Positions 26,030-35,551 of a stretch of DNA of 64,000 bases are shown in pieces. Under the pieces are notes generated by a model that worked only from the letters and a program-made list of their open reading frames with translations, made no database searches and was not told the DNA's origin. Position 1 is the first letter of the stretch. Each line of letters starts with the position of its first letter. The translations under genes were made by a program, and so were the position numbers. The stretch comes from Clostridiales bacterium (GTDB lineage: Bacteria > Bacillota > Clostridia > Clostridiales > Clostridiaceae). The DNA lies in assembly GCA_012519845.1 (NCBI GenBank), contig JAAYPK010000102.1:1-64000 (forward strand). The letters run 5' to 3'.

Positions 26030-26620
26030 TTATTTAGGCATATTGTTTTCAACTGCCATAAAATATCCCCTAGGATAAGCACAAACTGGACAAACCAACG
26101 GAACTGCCTTTCCTTCAAATATATATCCGCAATTTGTACACATCCATTGGGCCTCTTCTTCACTATTAAATAAAGTGTTATTAGTTAACTTTATATAATA
26201 TTCTTCAAATCTATTTCCATGTATCTTTTCCACTTTTGCTATGTTTTGGAAAGTGACTGCTATTCGATCAAATCCTTCTTCTTTTGCAATATCACTAAAG
26301 CTCTTATACACTACATCATGTTCTTCCATTTCATTATGATTTGCAGCTTTTAAATATTTTTCAACACTATCATAAATGTCTATAGGATATGCTGCATCAT
26401 CAATTTGTATATTTTCACCAGAACTACATCTCAAAAAATCATAAAAAACCTTGGCATGAGCTTTTTCTTGACATGCAGTATATTTAAATACAGATTCAAT
26501 TACTTGAAAGCCTTCTTTTTTTGCATATGATGCAGCCATATCATATCTATTTCTTGCCTGGCTCTCTCCCGCAAAGGCTCTCATTAAATTAATTTTTGTT
26601 TTGCTATCCTTTAATTCCAT
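26030..26620 (-). CDS. rbr: Rubrerythrin
   Basis: A 196-residue peroxide-reducing diiron protein of anaerobes. The ferritin-like four-helix domain (about residues 1-150) has the Glu/His ligands in AGESQARNRYD, CQEKAHA, HNEMEEHDVVY and KVEKIHGNRFEEY; the C-terminal rubredoxin-like domain has CTNCG and CPVCAYP, the classic domain order. The start ATG at 26620 follows GGAGG by 7 bases; the upstream in-frame extension has no ribosome site. It lies 52 bases after comB and probably shares its transcript, though it may have its own promoter in that gap. Confidence 0.94.
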   Translation of the reverse strand: MELKDSKTKINLMRAFAGESQARNRYDMAASYAKKEGFQVIESVFKYTACQEKAHAKVFYDFLRCSSGENIQIDDAAYPIDIYDSVEKYLKAANHNEMEEHDVVYKSFSDIAKEEGFDRIAVTFQNIAKVEKIHGNRFEEYYIKLTNNTLFNSEEEAQWMCTNCGYIFEGKAVPLVCPVCAYPRGYFMAVENNMPK

Positions 26621-26672
26621 CGAAATTCCTCCACTAATAATAATATTCTTATTATTAGTTATTAAAGAAATT

Positions 26673-27377
26673 TTATTCAATTATTTCATTATTGTACTCA
26701 GGAACCACATTCATAATATTTTTTTGTATACAATACTGTATATCATCTTGTAAATCTATAGTCATCATGTACTTATAATGTCTTGCTTGTGACATATAAC
26801 TTATAACATTATCTTCCTTGTTATAATCAATATATGCTAACCTTGCTATATCAGTCAATTCCACATTATCTTTCTTATTTATTATTTCACTTATGATATA
26901 CCCTGAACAGATGAAATCATCAATGGAAAAATTACCATTAGTTCCAGCATTAACTATAACAACATCTTTATTTATCTCCATTAATTTATCAGCTACTGCT
27001 TTGCCATTAATCATAGCGCCAATTAATATTTTTTCCGCTGCTGTACACTTTGTTAATGCTCTTGTTCCATTAGTTGTGGTAAATACTATTTCTTTTCCAC
27101 TAACATTTTTTTTATTATATTCAAGAGGTGAATTTGAAAAATCAAAGCCTTCTATCTTAAGTCCTTTTCTTTCTCCCCCAAGTAAAACAAATGGTTTGTC
27201 TTTCTTTATTTTTAAAGCTTCCTCAATTGTTAATACAGGCGTAATACTTTTGCATCCATTATTTATGGCAGTTGTTATTACTGAAGTAGCTCTAAATACG
27301 TCTATTACTACCACTACTTTGTCCTTAATAATATCTTCATTAATATAATTTGCTGAAATAACAATATCAATTTTCAT
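26673..27377 (-). CDS. comB: ComB-like 2-phosphosulfolactate phosphatase
   Basis: A 234-residue member of the ComB family, named for the phosphatase that makes sulfolactate in coenzyme M synthesis. Family stretches visible are VVVIDVFRATS, LLGGERKGLKIEGFDFSNSP, TTTNGTRAL and NAGTNGNFSIDDFICSG. The ATG at 27377 follows AGGGGGC and overlaps the end of the upstream radical SAM gene by 11 bases, so the two are cotranscribed. No ComA (phosphosulfolactate synthase) is encoded in this window, so either sulfolactate is made with a distant partner or this clade acts on another phosphate ester. Confidence 0.85.
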   Translation of the reverse strand: MKIDIVISANYINEDIIKDKVVVVIDVFRATSVITTAINNGCKSITPVLTIEEALKIKKDKPFVLLGGERKGLKIEGFDFSNSPLEYNKKNVSGKEIVFTTTNGTRALTKCTAAEKILIGAMINGKAVADKLMEINKDVVIVNAGTNGNFSIDDFICSGYIISEIINKKDNVELTDIARLAYIDYNKEDNVISYMSQARHYKYMMTIDLQDDIQYCIQKNIMNVVPEYNNEIIE

Positions 27378-28293
27378 ATTTTGCCCCCTGATAATAATTA
27401 TTTTCTTCCATAGCCTTATCAATAGAATTCAATATCTCCCACTTCTTTAAACTCCACATAGGTCCTATTAGCAAATCCCTTGGAGCATCTCCTGTAAGCC
27501 TATGAACTACCATATTTTCAGGTATTCTCATTATACTTTTACAAATTAAATCAATATATTCTTCTTGAGATAAAAATTCTAATTCTCCTTTTTCATATAA
27601 TTTAACTAAAGGAGTATTTTTCATTAAATGAAGTAAATGAAATTTTATTCCCTTTGCCCCACTATGAGCTATATAGTCCACAGTTTTTAACATATCATCC
27701 TTGCTTTCTCCTGGCAAACCAAAAATAGAATGGACAACAAAGTCAATGTTTCTATCTTTTAACCTATTAATAGTATCTTCAAATACTTCCAATTTATAGC
27801 CTCTATTAATTTTTCTTGCTACATCGTCATTTATAGTTTGAAGTCCTAGTTCTATCCATACATATATTTTTTTATTAATTTCTTCTAATAAATCAATTAC
27901 CTCTTCACTTAAACAATCCGGTCTAGTTGCTATGGCTAAAGCTACTACTCCTTCTTCTTTAATAGCTTCATAGTACTTTCTTCTAAGCTCCTCTATAGGG
28001 GCATATGTATTTGTGTATGCTTGAAAATAAGCAATATACTTACCCTGCTTCCACTTTTTTTGCATCATTTTCTTTATATCTTTAAACTGATTATCAATTG
28101 AAACAGTTCTATTTCCAGCAAAATCTCCAGAACCTCTTTCACTGCAGAATACACATCCACCTTTACTTATGGTCCCATCTCTATTAGGACATGAAAATCC
28201 CCCATCAAGAGATATTTTATAAACCTTCTCTCCAAACTTGTTTCTTAAAAAATAATTTAAGCTATGGTACCTTTTGCCATTCCAATCTTTCAC
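27367..28293 (-). CDS. TIGR01212/YhcC-family radical SAM protein
   Basis: A 308-residue radical SAM protein of the YhcC/TIGR01212 family, an Elp3-like group of uncertain reaction. The cluster motif is unusual in spacing: SCPNRDGTISKGGCVFCSERG, with CxxxxxxxxxCxxC. Conserved WIELGLQT and VHSIFGLPGE follow. The GTG at 28293 is chosen because it gives MKDWNGKRYHSLNY, the usual family start, with GAGG about 11 bases upstream; the frame extends four codons to another GTG. Promoter TTGACC/TATTAT at 28360-28331. It overlaps comB. Confidence 0.85.
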   Translation of the reverse strand: MKDWNGKRYHSLNYFLRNKFGEKVYKISLDGGFSCPNRDGTISKGGCVFCSERGSGDFAGNRTVSIDNQFKDIKKMMQKKWKQGKYIAYFQAYTNTYAPIEELRRKYYEAIKEEGVVALAIATRPDCLSEEVIDLLEEINKKIYVWIELGLQTINDDVARKINRGYKLEVFEDTINRLKDRNIDFVVHSIFGLPGESKDDMLKTVDYIAHSGAKGIKFHLLHLMKNTPLVKLYEKGELEFLSQEEYIDLICKSIMRIPENMVVHRLTGDAPRDLLIGPMWSLKKWEILNSIDKAMEENNYYQGAKYEN

Positions 28294-28330
28294 TTTAGTT
28301 TTCACCTCACCTGCGTTTAATTATAATTGA

Positions 28331-28360
28331 ATAATATATCTTTTTATTTCTATCGGTCAA
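28331..28360 (-). promoter_or_regulatory. Promoter of the radical SAM-comB-rbr group
   Basis: TTGACC (28360-28355) and TATTAT (28336-28331) on the minus strand with an 18-base spacer, in the divergent gap to the YkvI-like gene. Confidence 0.5.
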
Positions 28361-28419
28361 GAATAATTATTTATTATTATTTATATACTTATTAATAACA
28401 CTATTTTAAGGAGTTTTCA

Positions 28420-29481
28420 TTGAAAAAGGATATAATTAAAATTTTTCAAGTTGCTGTAGTTTTTATTGGAACAATTGTAGGTGCAGGACTAGCCTCTGGA
28501 AAGGAAATAACTGAATTTTTCACTTCATTTGGCACTAAAAGCTTTTTAGGCATTTTACTATGTGGCTTCTTTTATATTTTTATGAGTAGCATTATTTGCA
28601 AAATAAGTGTTATGTACAAGCTTAATTCTTATAGCGAACTAATTAAATTAACTAGTCCTAATATTTTAGGAAAAATTACTGGCATAATTACAACTCTTTA
28701 TTTAATCTCAAGTGCTTCAATTATATTAGCAGGAAGCGGTGCAATTATTAAAGAGTTTTTTGGTGTTAATAAAATTATAGGTTCTCTAATTATGCTTTGT
28801 ATTGCCTTATTCTTTTTGCTTAAAGGTACAAATGGATTAATACAAGTAAATTCTTTTATTGTTCCATCATTAATTATTACTATCACTTTAATCTCTATAC
28901 TATATTTTGTTCTTTGTCCTAAATTAATAACTTTTGAAAATATTCAAAGCTTTGCTCCTAAAAAAGGTGGTATTTTAATTTCTACTATTCTTTATTCCGG
29001 ATATAACATATTATGTTCCTCTGGAGTATTAGTTCCACTAAGTACAAAAATGAAGAAAACTAAAATAATGGTTTTAGGAATTATATTTGGTTCAATTGCT
29101 TTGACAATCCTTTGTATTATGATCAATTTATTACTTACCATAAATCAACCATATATTTATGAATATGAAATACCTCTTCTACTTGTAGCTAATAGATTTG
29201 GACCTATGATTCAATCTATACTCCTTATGATAATACTACTTGAAATGTTTTCTACTGAAGTGTCAGATGTTTATTCTATAAGTAAAACTTTAGAACAAAC
29301 CTTTCATATTAAATTTAATAAAGGAATATTTATAGTACTATTATCTGCTCTTCCAATTTCTCAAATTGGATTTAGTAATTTAATAACAACTTTATATCCT
29401 TTGTTTGGGATACTAAGCTTACTTTTTATTTTTCAATGTATTATTTTTTATTATAGAAAAGTCCATATTTCAAAGAAGTAG
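28420..29481 (+). CDS. YkvI-like multi-spanning membrane transporter
   Basis: A 353-residue membrane protein with about ten hydrophobic segments, resembling Bacillus YkvI and the APC-type amino-acid permease fold. The N-terminus has the characteristic GTIVGAGLASGKEITEFF, where the unwound GxGxASG segment is expected to bind substrate. The start is TTG at 28420, 6 bases after AAGGAG; no ATG is available near it. Substrate unknown. The next gene begins 45 bases downstream in the same direction and may be cotranscribed. Confidence 0.83.
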   Translation: MKKDIIKIFQVAVVFIGTIVGAGLASGKEITEFFTSFGTKSFLGILLCGFFYIFMSSIICKISVMYKLNSYSELIKLTSPNILGKITGIITTLYLISSASIILAGSGAIIKEFFGVNKIIGSLIMLCIALFFLLKGTNGLIQVNSFIVPSLIITITLISILYFVLCPKLITFENIQSFAPKKGGILISTILYSGYNILCSSGVLVPLSTKMKKTKIMVLGIIFGSIALTILCIMINLLLTINQPYIYEYEIPLLLVANRFGPMIQSILLMIILLEMFSTEVSDVYSISKTLEQTFHIKFNKGIFIVLLSALPISQIGFSNLITTLYPLFGILSLLFIFQCIIFYYRKVHISKK

Positions 29482-29525
29482 AATTATTATTTATTTACCT
29501 TTATAATAATTCTTGAGGTGTTTTT

Positions 29526-30443
29526 ATGAAGTATGACAGTTACCTTAAACAATGTAAGCTTTGTATACGAAATTGTAATGTAGATAGAACTAATGGGAAA
29601 GTTGGATTTTGCAAGGCTGATGATAAAATAAAAATTGCTAGAGCAGACTTACACTTTTGGGAGGAGCCTCCTATTTCAGCAGGTGGTGGCTCTGGAGCTA
29701 TTTTCTTTTCCCATTGCAATTTAAAATGTGTATTTTGCCAGAACCATGAAATAAGTCAGGAATATAATGGTATTTCAATATCTATAAATAGATTAAGTGA
29801 AATTTTTCTTGAGCTTCAAGAAAAGGGAGCAAACAATATTAATTTAGTTACTCCAACCCACTATGTTCCTCAAATAAAAGAGGCAATTGAATTAGCCAAA
29901 CAAAATGGTTTATCTTTACCAATCTTATATAATACTAATGGATATGATTCATTAAACACTATTAAATCTCTTAAAGGATACATAGATGTTTATCTGCCAG
30001 ATTTTAAATATGTAAATAATGATTATTCAGTAAAATACTCCAACGCTCCACATTATTTTGAAAATATACTTACTATTTTAAAAGAAATGGTAGCTCAAAC
30101 TGGAGGTTGTTCTTTTGATGATGAAGGTAAAATTTTAAAAGGTGTCATTATTAGACACTTAATGATTCCTGGGTTGTTATTTGACTCTAAAAAAGTTATT
30201 GATAATATAATAAATAACTTTGGAGACAAGGTTTATATAAGTATAATGAATCAATATATTCCTTTATTTAAGGCTTCAGAATATCCGGAAATTAATAAAA
30301 AATTAAATCCAAAACATTATGCTTCATTAATTGAGTATGCTACTTCAAATGGAATATCTAATGGATTTATACAAGATGATGGGACTGATATAATAGATTT
30401 TATACCTAGCTTTAACCTTAAAGGAGTGCTAAAGGATGAATAA
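29526..30443 (+). CDS. PflA-like (PflX-type) radical SAM protein
   Basis: A 305-residue radical SAM enzyme related to pyruvate formate-lyase activating enzymes. An N-terminal Cys pair region (CKLCIRNCNVDR, GFCKA) precedes the canonical cluster motif CNLKCVFCQNHEISQ. Conserved downstream stretches are NINLVTPTHYVPQI, YNTNGYDS and YLPDFKY. No glycyl radical enzyme is adjacent, so the substrate protein or reaction is unknown. AGGTGTTTTT precedes the ATG. Its last codons form part of a terminator stem. Confidence 0.85.
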   Translation: MKYDSYLKQCKLCIRNCNVDRTNGKVGFCKADDKIKIARADLHFWEEPPISAGGGSGAIFFSHCNLKCVFCQNHEISQEYNGISISINRLSEIFLELQEKGANNINLVTPTHYVPQIKEAIELAKQNGLSLPILYNTNGYDSLNTIKSLKGYIDVYLPDFKYVNNDYSVKYSNAPHYFENILTILKEMVAQTGGCSFDDEGKILKGVIIRHLMIPGLLFDSKKVIDNIINNFGDKVYISIMNQYIPLFKASEYPEINKKLNPKHYASLIEYATSNGISNGFIQDDGTDIIDFIPSFNLKGVLKDE

Positions 30444-30470
30444 TTATCATTAAGATTCATCCTTTCTATT
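30431..30470 (+). terminator. Terminator overlapping the end of the PflA-like gene
   Basis: AAAGGATGAAT (30431-30441, includes the stop codon) pairs with ATTCATCCTTT (30455-30465), followed by a T-rich stretch. It separates the convergent PflA-like and sleC genes. Confidence 0.7.
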
Positions 30471-30476
30471 ATATTT

Positions 30477-31793
30477 TTAATTGTTAGGATAAGTAAAATA
30501 TGGACTATTGTCTATCCTTCTTTCCATAGAAGGCGGATAAAAAATATTGTTGCTTCTTAATTCTGCTATTCTTGTTACTCCTACATATATGTTGGAAATC
30601 TGATACCATGTAGCATAATCCACAGTTCCAGTTTTAGGCAATTTAAAGATATCTTGAAAAACTCTTACAGCTTCAGCTGTTGCCTCTCCAAATATTCCAT
30701 CAACAGCCACTTTAGGTATAAGAGGATAATTTTGTGCTATTCTATTTAAAAATTCTTGTATCATTTTAACTTCTGAGCCAGAAGAGCCTATTGTTAGCTC
30801 ATATCCTGGATATGATGAGGGGCTTCCTTTTACAACATCTGCAGTATTAAGCTCAATATCATCTCCATAATAATGTGTTAATATTTCATAAGGAACCTTA
30901 CCTTGGTCACCTAAGTATTTGCTTCCCCATTGACTTAACCATTCAGGACATGTTACATTTTTTCCATCACAGTATTGAGTTAACAATGGTTGCTTTCTAC
31001 CAAACCTCTTTACATAAGTTGAAAAAATTTCATCTACAACTCTACTGATATTATCATAAATATTTCTTCCATAATTAAATGCATGATCATAAGCCGTTGA
31101 ACTTGTTATATCAAAATTCTTTCCTTTTCCCTTATACCATTCTGTATAAATTCTATTAAGTGTAAATGAAATAATACAATATATATTAGCCCTTATTGTT
31201 GTTTCTGGCCAAGTTGAGTATATTTCACAAGAAGCTACATTTTTTATATATTCCTTATAATTGACCCTATAATTAGGGGCAGTATTGTCATTAGGGCTTC
31301 CTTGATGAACTACTACATATTCAGGTACTACTGGCATAGGCAAAACTACACCACTAGATGGTAATGGAAGTGGTTTATCTGGATTTTCCGGAATTTTGCT
31401 AGGATAATTACCAATTAGAGTATTAGGCAAAATAATTATTATTTCTTCAATTCTGGCTGTATTTTTTCTTTCCACTAAATTTACTTGTTGAAGTGCTACC
31501 CTTTCTGGAAAAACCTGAACCCCCCTTACTAAAAAATCTTCAAACCCACTCCTTTGAACTGTTACATCATATAATTTATATGGAAGCCTATCTATAGGAT
31601 TTTGAGAATATTCAAAAGGCTGTGAATCTAAATCTATTTCCATTGATAATCCTGATGAATCTGTAGATAAAACTTTAGGTTCTATTTTGTTTTCTTCATT
31701 TTCTGAAGATGTTACAGTTATTTTACAGTTGTCTACTGGAATAAAGCTATCGCCTTTGAAACATTGAACCTGCAATCGACCAATATTAGCCAT
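30477..31793 (-). CDS. sleC: SleC, spore cortex-lytic enzyme precursor
   Basis: A 438-residue preproenzyme that degrades spore-cortex peptidoglycan at germination after activation by Csp proteases. The N-terminal propeptide region (about 1-145) contains the conserved LQVQCFKGDSFIPVDN and YDVTVQRSGFEDFLVRGVQVF; the catalytic region (about 160-330) is SpoIID/lytic-transglycosylase-like (TIRANIYCIISFTLNRIYTEWY, VTCPEWLSQWGSKYLG); a PG_binding_1 domain follows (about 333-405, with GSSGSEVKMIQEFLNRI and VDGIFGEATAEAVRVFQ). The length equals that I recall for C. perfringens SleC. It lies 50 bases downstream of its activating protease gene; AGGAG precedes the ATG. Confidence 0.92.
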   Translation of the reverse strand: MANIGRLQVQCFKGDSFIPVDNCKITVTSSENEENKIEPKVLSTDSSGLSMEIDLDSQPFEYSQNPIDRLPYKLYDVTVQRSGFEDFLVRGVQVFPERVALQQVNLVERKNTARIEEIIIILPNTLIGNYPSKIPENPDKPLPLPSSGVVLPMPVVPEYVVVHQGSPNDNTAPNYRVNYKEYIKNVASCEIYSTWPETTIRANIYCIISFTLNRIYTEWYKGKGKNFDITSSTAYDHAFNYGRNIYDNISRVVDEIFSTYVKRFGRKQPLLTQYCDGKNVTCPEWLSQWGSKYLGDQGKVPYEILTHYYGDDIELNTADVVKGSPSSYPGYELTIGSSGSEVKMIQEFLNRIAQNYPLIPKVAVDGIFGEATAEAVRVFQDIFKLPKTGTVDYATWYQISNIYVGVTRIAELRSNNIFYPPSMERRIDNSPYFTYPNN

Positions 31794-31843
31794 ATATTTT
31801 CTCCTAATAAATTACTTACTAATTATACTATGTGATAATATTA

Positions 31844-34800
31844 TTATTGTGATTGATTTATAGGTATTCTAATAAATAAATTTCTCAGGTTGTATTCCTC
31901 ATATTTTTTTTCATTTTTACTATTTCTGTTATACTCCCCTCGTAATGCCTCAAAAACTTTATTTACATCTATCGTTCCATATCCCCATTCTGGATTAGGA
32001 TAACTGTCTCCTTTTCTAGTATTTACTCCTCTTATTACATATGAAGTAATTTCCTTAGAATATATCTCTGGCTTATTATTGTCTATAACTGCCCATTCTA
32101 ATATCAAAGCACATATTCCTGCCACCAAAGATGCTGCTACAGAAGATCCAGAAGAAACTCCAACTCCTCCATTAAGCTTAATAATAGGAGCATTAATTCC
32201 ACCTGCTGCAATATCAGGTTTTATTGTTCCGTCTAGTGTATATCCCCTTCCAGAACTTCCAACTGTTGCATTATTATTTTGATTATAATATGCAACTGAC
32301 AAAGCAGTATCTGAAACTGAAGGAATAGTAAGAGTAATATATTGGTTTGGTTCCAAAAACTTAGTATCTCCATTTAATAATTCTCTCTGTGGAAGCCATG
32401 ACCAATATTTCATATTTACTAAATACTCCCCATAAATTATAAACTTCCATATTCCAGGCTTTAAATTAAAAGCTTTTATCCCTATTGATTCATTTCCATT
32501 TTGCTCATTAGATAAATCATATTTTATCATCATTTCTGTTCCTTCATAAACAAATTTTACTCTTTCTGCATGAGTAGTTTTTGATGATATTTTATCAATT
32601 ATTTCTCCTGAAGGCGATACTATTGATACTGCTATAACATCAGGTATTTTTGCCCATATTTGAAATCCTAAAGATTTTTGTTTTTCTGAGATTTTAATTT
32701 CTATAGTGCTTTTATTTCCAATTTCATTAAATGTGCCTTCAAAATGAGTATCAGTATCTCCTTGATTACCTGTACCTGTAACGCAAATTGCCCTAGCTTG
32801 CCTTGAAAATACATCTATAGATCCTGATATCTCATCTTTACCATCATGAGCACCTATATTGGTACCTAAATTAAATAATAAAACAACAGGCCTTTTCATT
32901 TCACTAGACACTAAGGATACATATCTATTTGCTAATAATATGTTTGTGCTATCATATTTCCACCTATTATCTGCATCAACTCCTGAATACTTCAACATAT
33001 TATTATTTATTTCTTTAAGCTTTACAATAACAAAGTCAACTGCTGGTGCAGCTCCTATTACTGTTTCATTTTGTCCTCTAGCTCCTGCTATTCCTGCTGC
33101 CATAGTGCCATGTCCATTTTCGTCTTTACTTGGCACTATCTTATAAGGATCTTCTCCATTTCTAGATGCTTTTATTGCTTCATTAATTTGTTCACGTGTA
33201 TATTCTGTTCCTAATTTTACTCCATAAATATCCCCTTTAGAGTCAATTGTTTGATCCCATATTCTTAGTATTCTTGTAGTACCATCCTCCCTTTGAAATT
33301 CTTCATTTAAGTAATCTATTCCAGTATCAAGTATAGCTATAAGAACTCCCCTTCCATCTAAATTTAAATAGGGATTATTATGAAAATTAATCGCATTACT
33401 TGCTTCTAATGGAGTAATATTATTTAATGTATATATTTGAGGTAAATACGGATTAATAAATCTTTTTATATATTTACTTATTTCATCTATTTCTCCTACC
33501 GGAGTAAAAATTATTCCATATGACTCATTAAGCACCACAGTAGAAACATTAGGAATGTTATTTGCTTTTAAGAACTCACTTGGCACAGAAAGCTCTACCA
33601 AAAATGAAACTATTTCTGATTTATCTGAATATAATTTATAAAATTCAACTAAATCATCATATCCATCTAATATCAGTCTATTATCTCTATATGATTCTCC
33701 TTTTATTATGTTTAACGTTGATTCTAATATCCCCATAGTATCGTATAAACAAACCTCTCCATAACCAAAACTAGGGTCTGGATAGACAATATCTCTTCTC
33801 TCTTTTTTAGCTCCAAGTATTAAGTAATATTTTAATCTATCTCCAAATAAAAAAATATCATTTCTTCTTATTATCCCCCACTCCATCATTAAAGCAGCAA
33901 GTCCACTTACATGAGGTGTTGCCATTGATGTACCTGACTTTCTATCAAAGGAACCATTAGGTGCAACTGATGAAATTCCTTCACCAGGTGCTACTAGGTC
34001 AGGCTTTGACTCATCATAATAAGAAACTCTTCCTCTACCACTAAATGGTGAAATATTTCTTGTTATATAATTATAGCTACCTACAGAAATAACTCCATAC
34101 ACAGTGGCAGGAATTCCTAAAGTATTATTTACTGTTGGATTGAGAAACTTGGTATTTTCATTTAACCCCTCAGAAATTGGAAGCCACATGTCAAATATTC
34201 CTTCATATTCATTAATTATTTTCATTATTATTTTCCATTGCCCAGGAATAATAATATTTCCCTCACTAATTAATGAAATTCCTATTTCACCACTTATATC
34301 AAAAGGACGTGGTCCAGTGTTATATATTTGATATTGATTTCCGGAGATAACCCCAGTATTAAAGCCTTCTTCTATTATTATAGCCCCTGATGATACTCCT
34401 GTTGGTGCAATTAACTCTAAGGATACTTTAGGTAATATTGATTTGTATAAATTAATTACAACAGCAGTTTCACCTTGAGAAACATTAAAAGTAACTACAT
34501 TTTCTTTTTCAAGATTTCCTCCAACATGATGAGCTGCATTTCCCTCATTGCCTGCTGCAACAGCAATAGTAACTCTTTCTAAAGTAGCTATTGTATTTAT
34601 ATATTGTTCTAATAAGCTACTTCCATTATGTGCTCCATCATTAGTGCTTAAACTTAAGTTTATTACTAAAGGCATTTTTAATTCTGAGGCCTTGTCGATT
34701 AAAAATTTTATTCCTTTCATTATATAGGTACTAAGAGAAAATAAACCTCTACTACTTTTAACCATCATAATTGAACTTTTAGGTGCCACGCCATAATATT

Positions 34801-35416
34801 TAGGATTAATTTTCCCTCCTGCACATGCTATTCCTGCCACATGAGTTCCATGTTCTATTACATCATAAAAAGGCACTATTTTAAATGGATCATCTTGTAG
34901 TAACGCTTCATTAATTTTGTTTTTATCGTATATTGCTCCATTCATACTTAAATCATAAATATACTCTATTCTAGTTGAACCATCATCATTTCTAAAAGCT
35001 GGATGAGTATAATCTATTCCAGTATCAATAAATCCAATTACAATCCCTTCTCCATACAACCCATATTCATTTCTTACTCTATCTGCACATATAGCTTTAT
35101 TACTCTCTATATCCGTTAAGTATAAACTCTTAGGTAATTCTATATATTGAACGTTCTCATTTTTAGCTAAATCTTCTAATTTATTTATAGGTATTAATAC
35201 TATTCCAAATCCATATCCTAAATCATTAAATTCCCCACCTATGGATTTTATAAATTCTCTAACTTCAACTGTTTTTTCTCCAAATAAAATGGTAACTTCA
35301 ATTTTATTATCATTACTATTATAAATACTGCTAGACAAATTCAGTTTACCTAATACTTCCTTTGGAATTGTTCTAATTATTTTATTAATCTCACCTAATA
35401 TAACAATCTCCCCCAA
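31844..35416 (-). CDS. cspBA: Fused double subtilisin-like germination protease (CspBA-type)
   Basis: A 1190-residue protein made of two complete subtilisin-like units, about 1-575 and 580-1190. Unit 1 has a full triad: D131 in FIDTGIDY, H189 in HGTHVAG, S497 in GTSMATPHVSG, with oxyanion N290. Unit 2 also keeps D697 (AILDTGIDY), H769 (HGTMAAG), N884 and S1092 in SGSSVAAS, though the usual Met and Pro around the serine are changed. Csp proteases cleave proSleC. In C. difficile the CspBA fusion carries a dead second unit; here it may be active or weakly so. The start is unclear: the frame opens at TTG 35416, but the GGGGGAG ribosome site lies just inside it. Confidence 0.88.
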   Translation of the reverse strand: MGEIVILGEINKIIRTIPKEVLGKLNLSSSIYNSNDNKIEVTILFGEKTVEVREFIKSIGGEFNDLGYGFGIVLIPINKLEDLAKNENVQYIELPKSLYLTDIESNKAICADRVRNEYGLYGEGIVIGFIDTGIDYTHPAFRNDDGSTRIEYIYDLSMNGAIYDKNKINEALLQDDPFKIVPFYDVIEHGTHVAGIACAGGKINPKYYGVAPKSSIMMVKSSRGLFSLSTYIMKGIKFLIDKASELKMPLVINLSLSTNDGAHNGSSLLEQYINTIATLERVTIAVAAGNEGNAAHHVGGNLEKENVVTFNVSQGETAVVINLYKSILPKVSLELIAPTGVSSGAIIIEEGFNTGVISGNQYQIYNTGPRPFDISGEIGISLISEGNIIIPGQWKIIMKIINEYEGIFDMWLPISEGLNENTKFLNPTVNNTLGIPATVYGVISVGSYNYITRNISPFSGRGRVSYYDESKPDLVAPGEGISSVAPNGSFDRKSGTSMATPHVSGLAALMMEWGIIRRNDIFLFGDRLKYYLILGAKKERRDIVYPDPSFGYGEVCLYDTMGILESTLNIIKGESYRDNRLILDGYDDLVEFYKLYSDKSEIVSFLVELSVPSEFLKANNIPNVSTVVLNESYGIIFTPVGEIDEISKYIKRFINPYLPQIYTLNNITPLEASNAINFHNNPYLNLDGRGVLIAILDTGIDYLNEEFQREDGTTRILRIWDQTIDSKGDIYGVKLGTEYTREQINEAIKASRNGEDPYKIVPSKDENGHGTMAAGIAGARGQNETVIGAAPAVDFVIVKLKEINNNMLKYSGVDADNRWKYDSTNILLANRYVSLVSSEMKRPVVLLFNLGTNIGAHDGKDEISGSIDVFSRQARAICVTGTGNQGDTDTHFEGTFNEIGNKSTIEIKISEKQKSLGFQIWAKIPDVIAVSIVSPSGEIIDKISSKTTHAERVKFVYEGTEMMIKYDLSNEQNGNESIGIKAFNLKPGIWKFIIYGEYLVNMKYWSWLPQRELLNGDTKFLEPNQYITLTIPSVSDTALSVAYYNQNNNATVGSSGRGYTLDGTIKPDIAAGGINAPIIKLNGGVGVSSGSSVAASLVAGICALILEWAVIDNNKPEIYSKEITSYVIRGVNTRKGDSYPNPEWGYGTIDVNKVFEALRGEYNRNSKNEKKYEEYNLRNLFIRIPINQSQ

Positions 35417-35429
35417 ATATAATAATATA

Positions 35430-35458
35430 TATTATATTCTTAATTGTTCCTTCTATTC
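35430..35458 (-). promoter_or_regulatory. Putative sigma-G-type sporulation promoter of the csp-sleC pair
   Basis: GAATA (35458-35454) fits the -35 consensus GHATR and TATAATA (35436-35430) fits CATNHTA except for the first base, with a 17-base spacer. It lies directly before the csp start. Forespore expression of csp and sleC genes is established in C. perfringens and C. difficile; the site itself is inferred. Confidence 0.4.
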
Positions 35459-35471
35459 CAAAAAATAAATT

Positions 35472-35511
35472 AAAGGATGTGTAAAATGACAAATCATTTT
35501 ACACATCCTTT
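35472..35511. terminator. Strong bidirectional terminator at the end of the catabolic island
   Basis: A perfect 18-bp stem starting AAAGGATGTG (35472-35489 with 35494-35511). It lies 40 bases after the last amidohydrolase gene and just upstream of the csp promoter, insulating the two. Confidence 0.85.
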
Positions 35512-35551
35512 AATTTTATGCTTTTTTGTTTACTTGAATTCCTTCATTTAA

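Noticed and set aside
33855..35416. Idea that the csp gene is two genes with a missed stop
   Set aside because: The frame is continuous from 35416 to 31844, no second ribosome site and start lie at the domain border, and fused Csp proteins are known in C. difficile.
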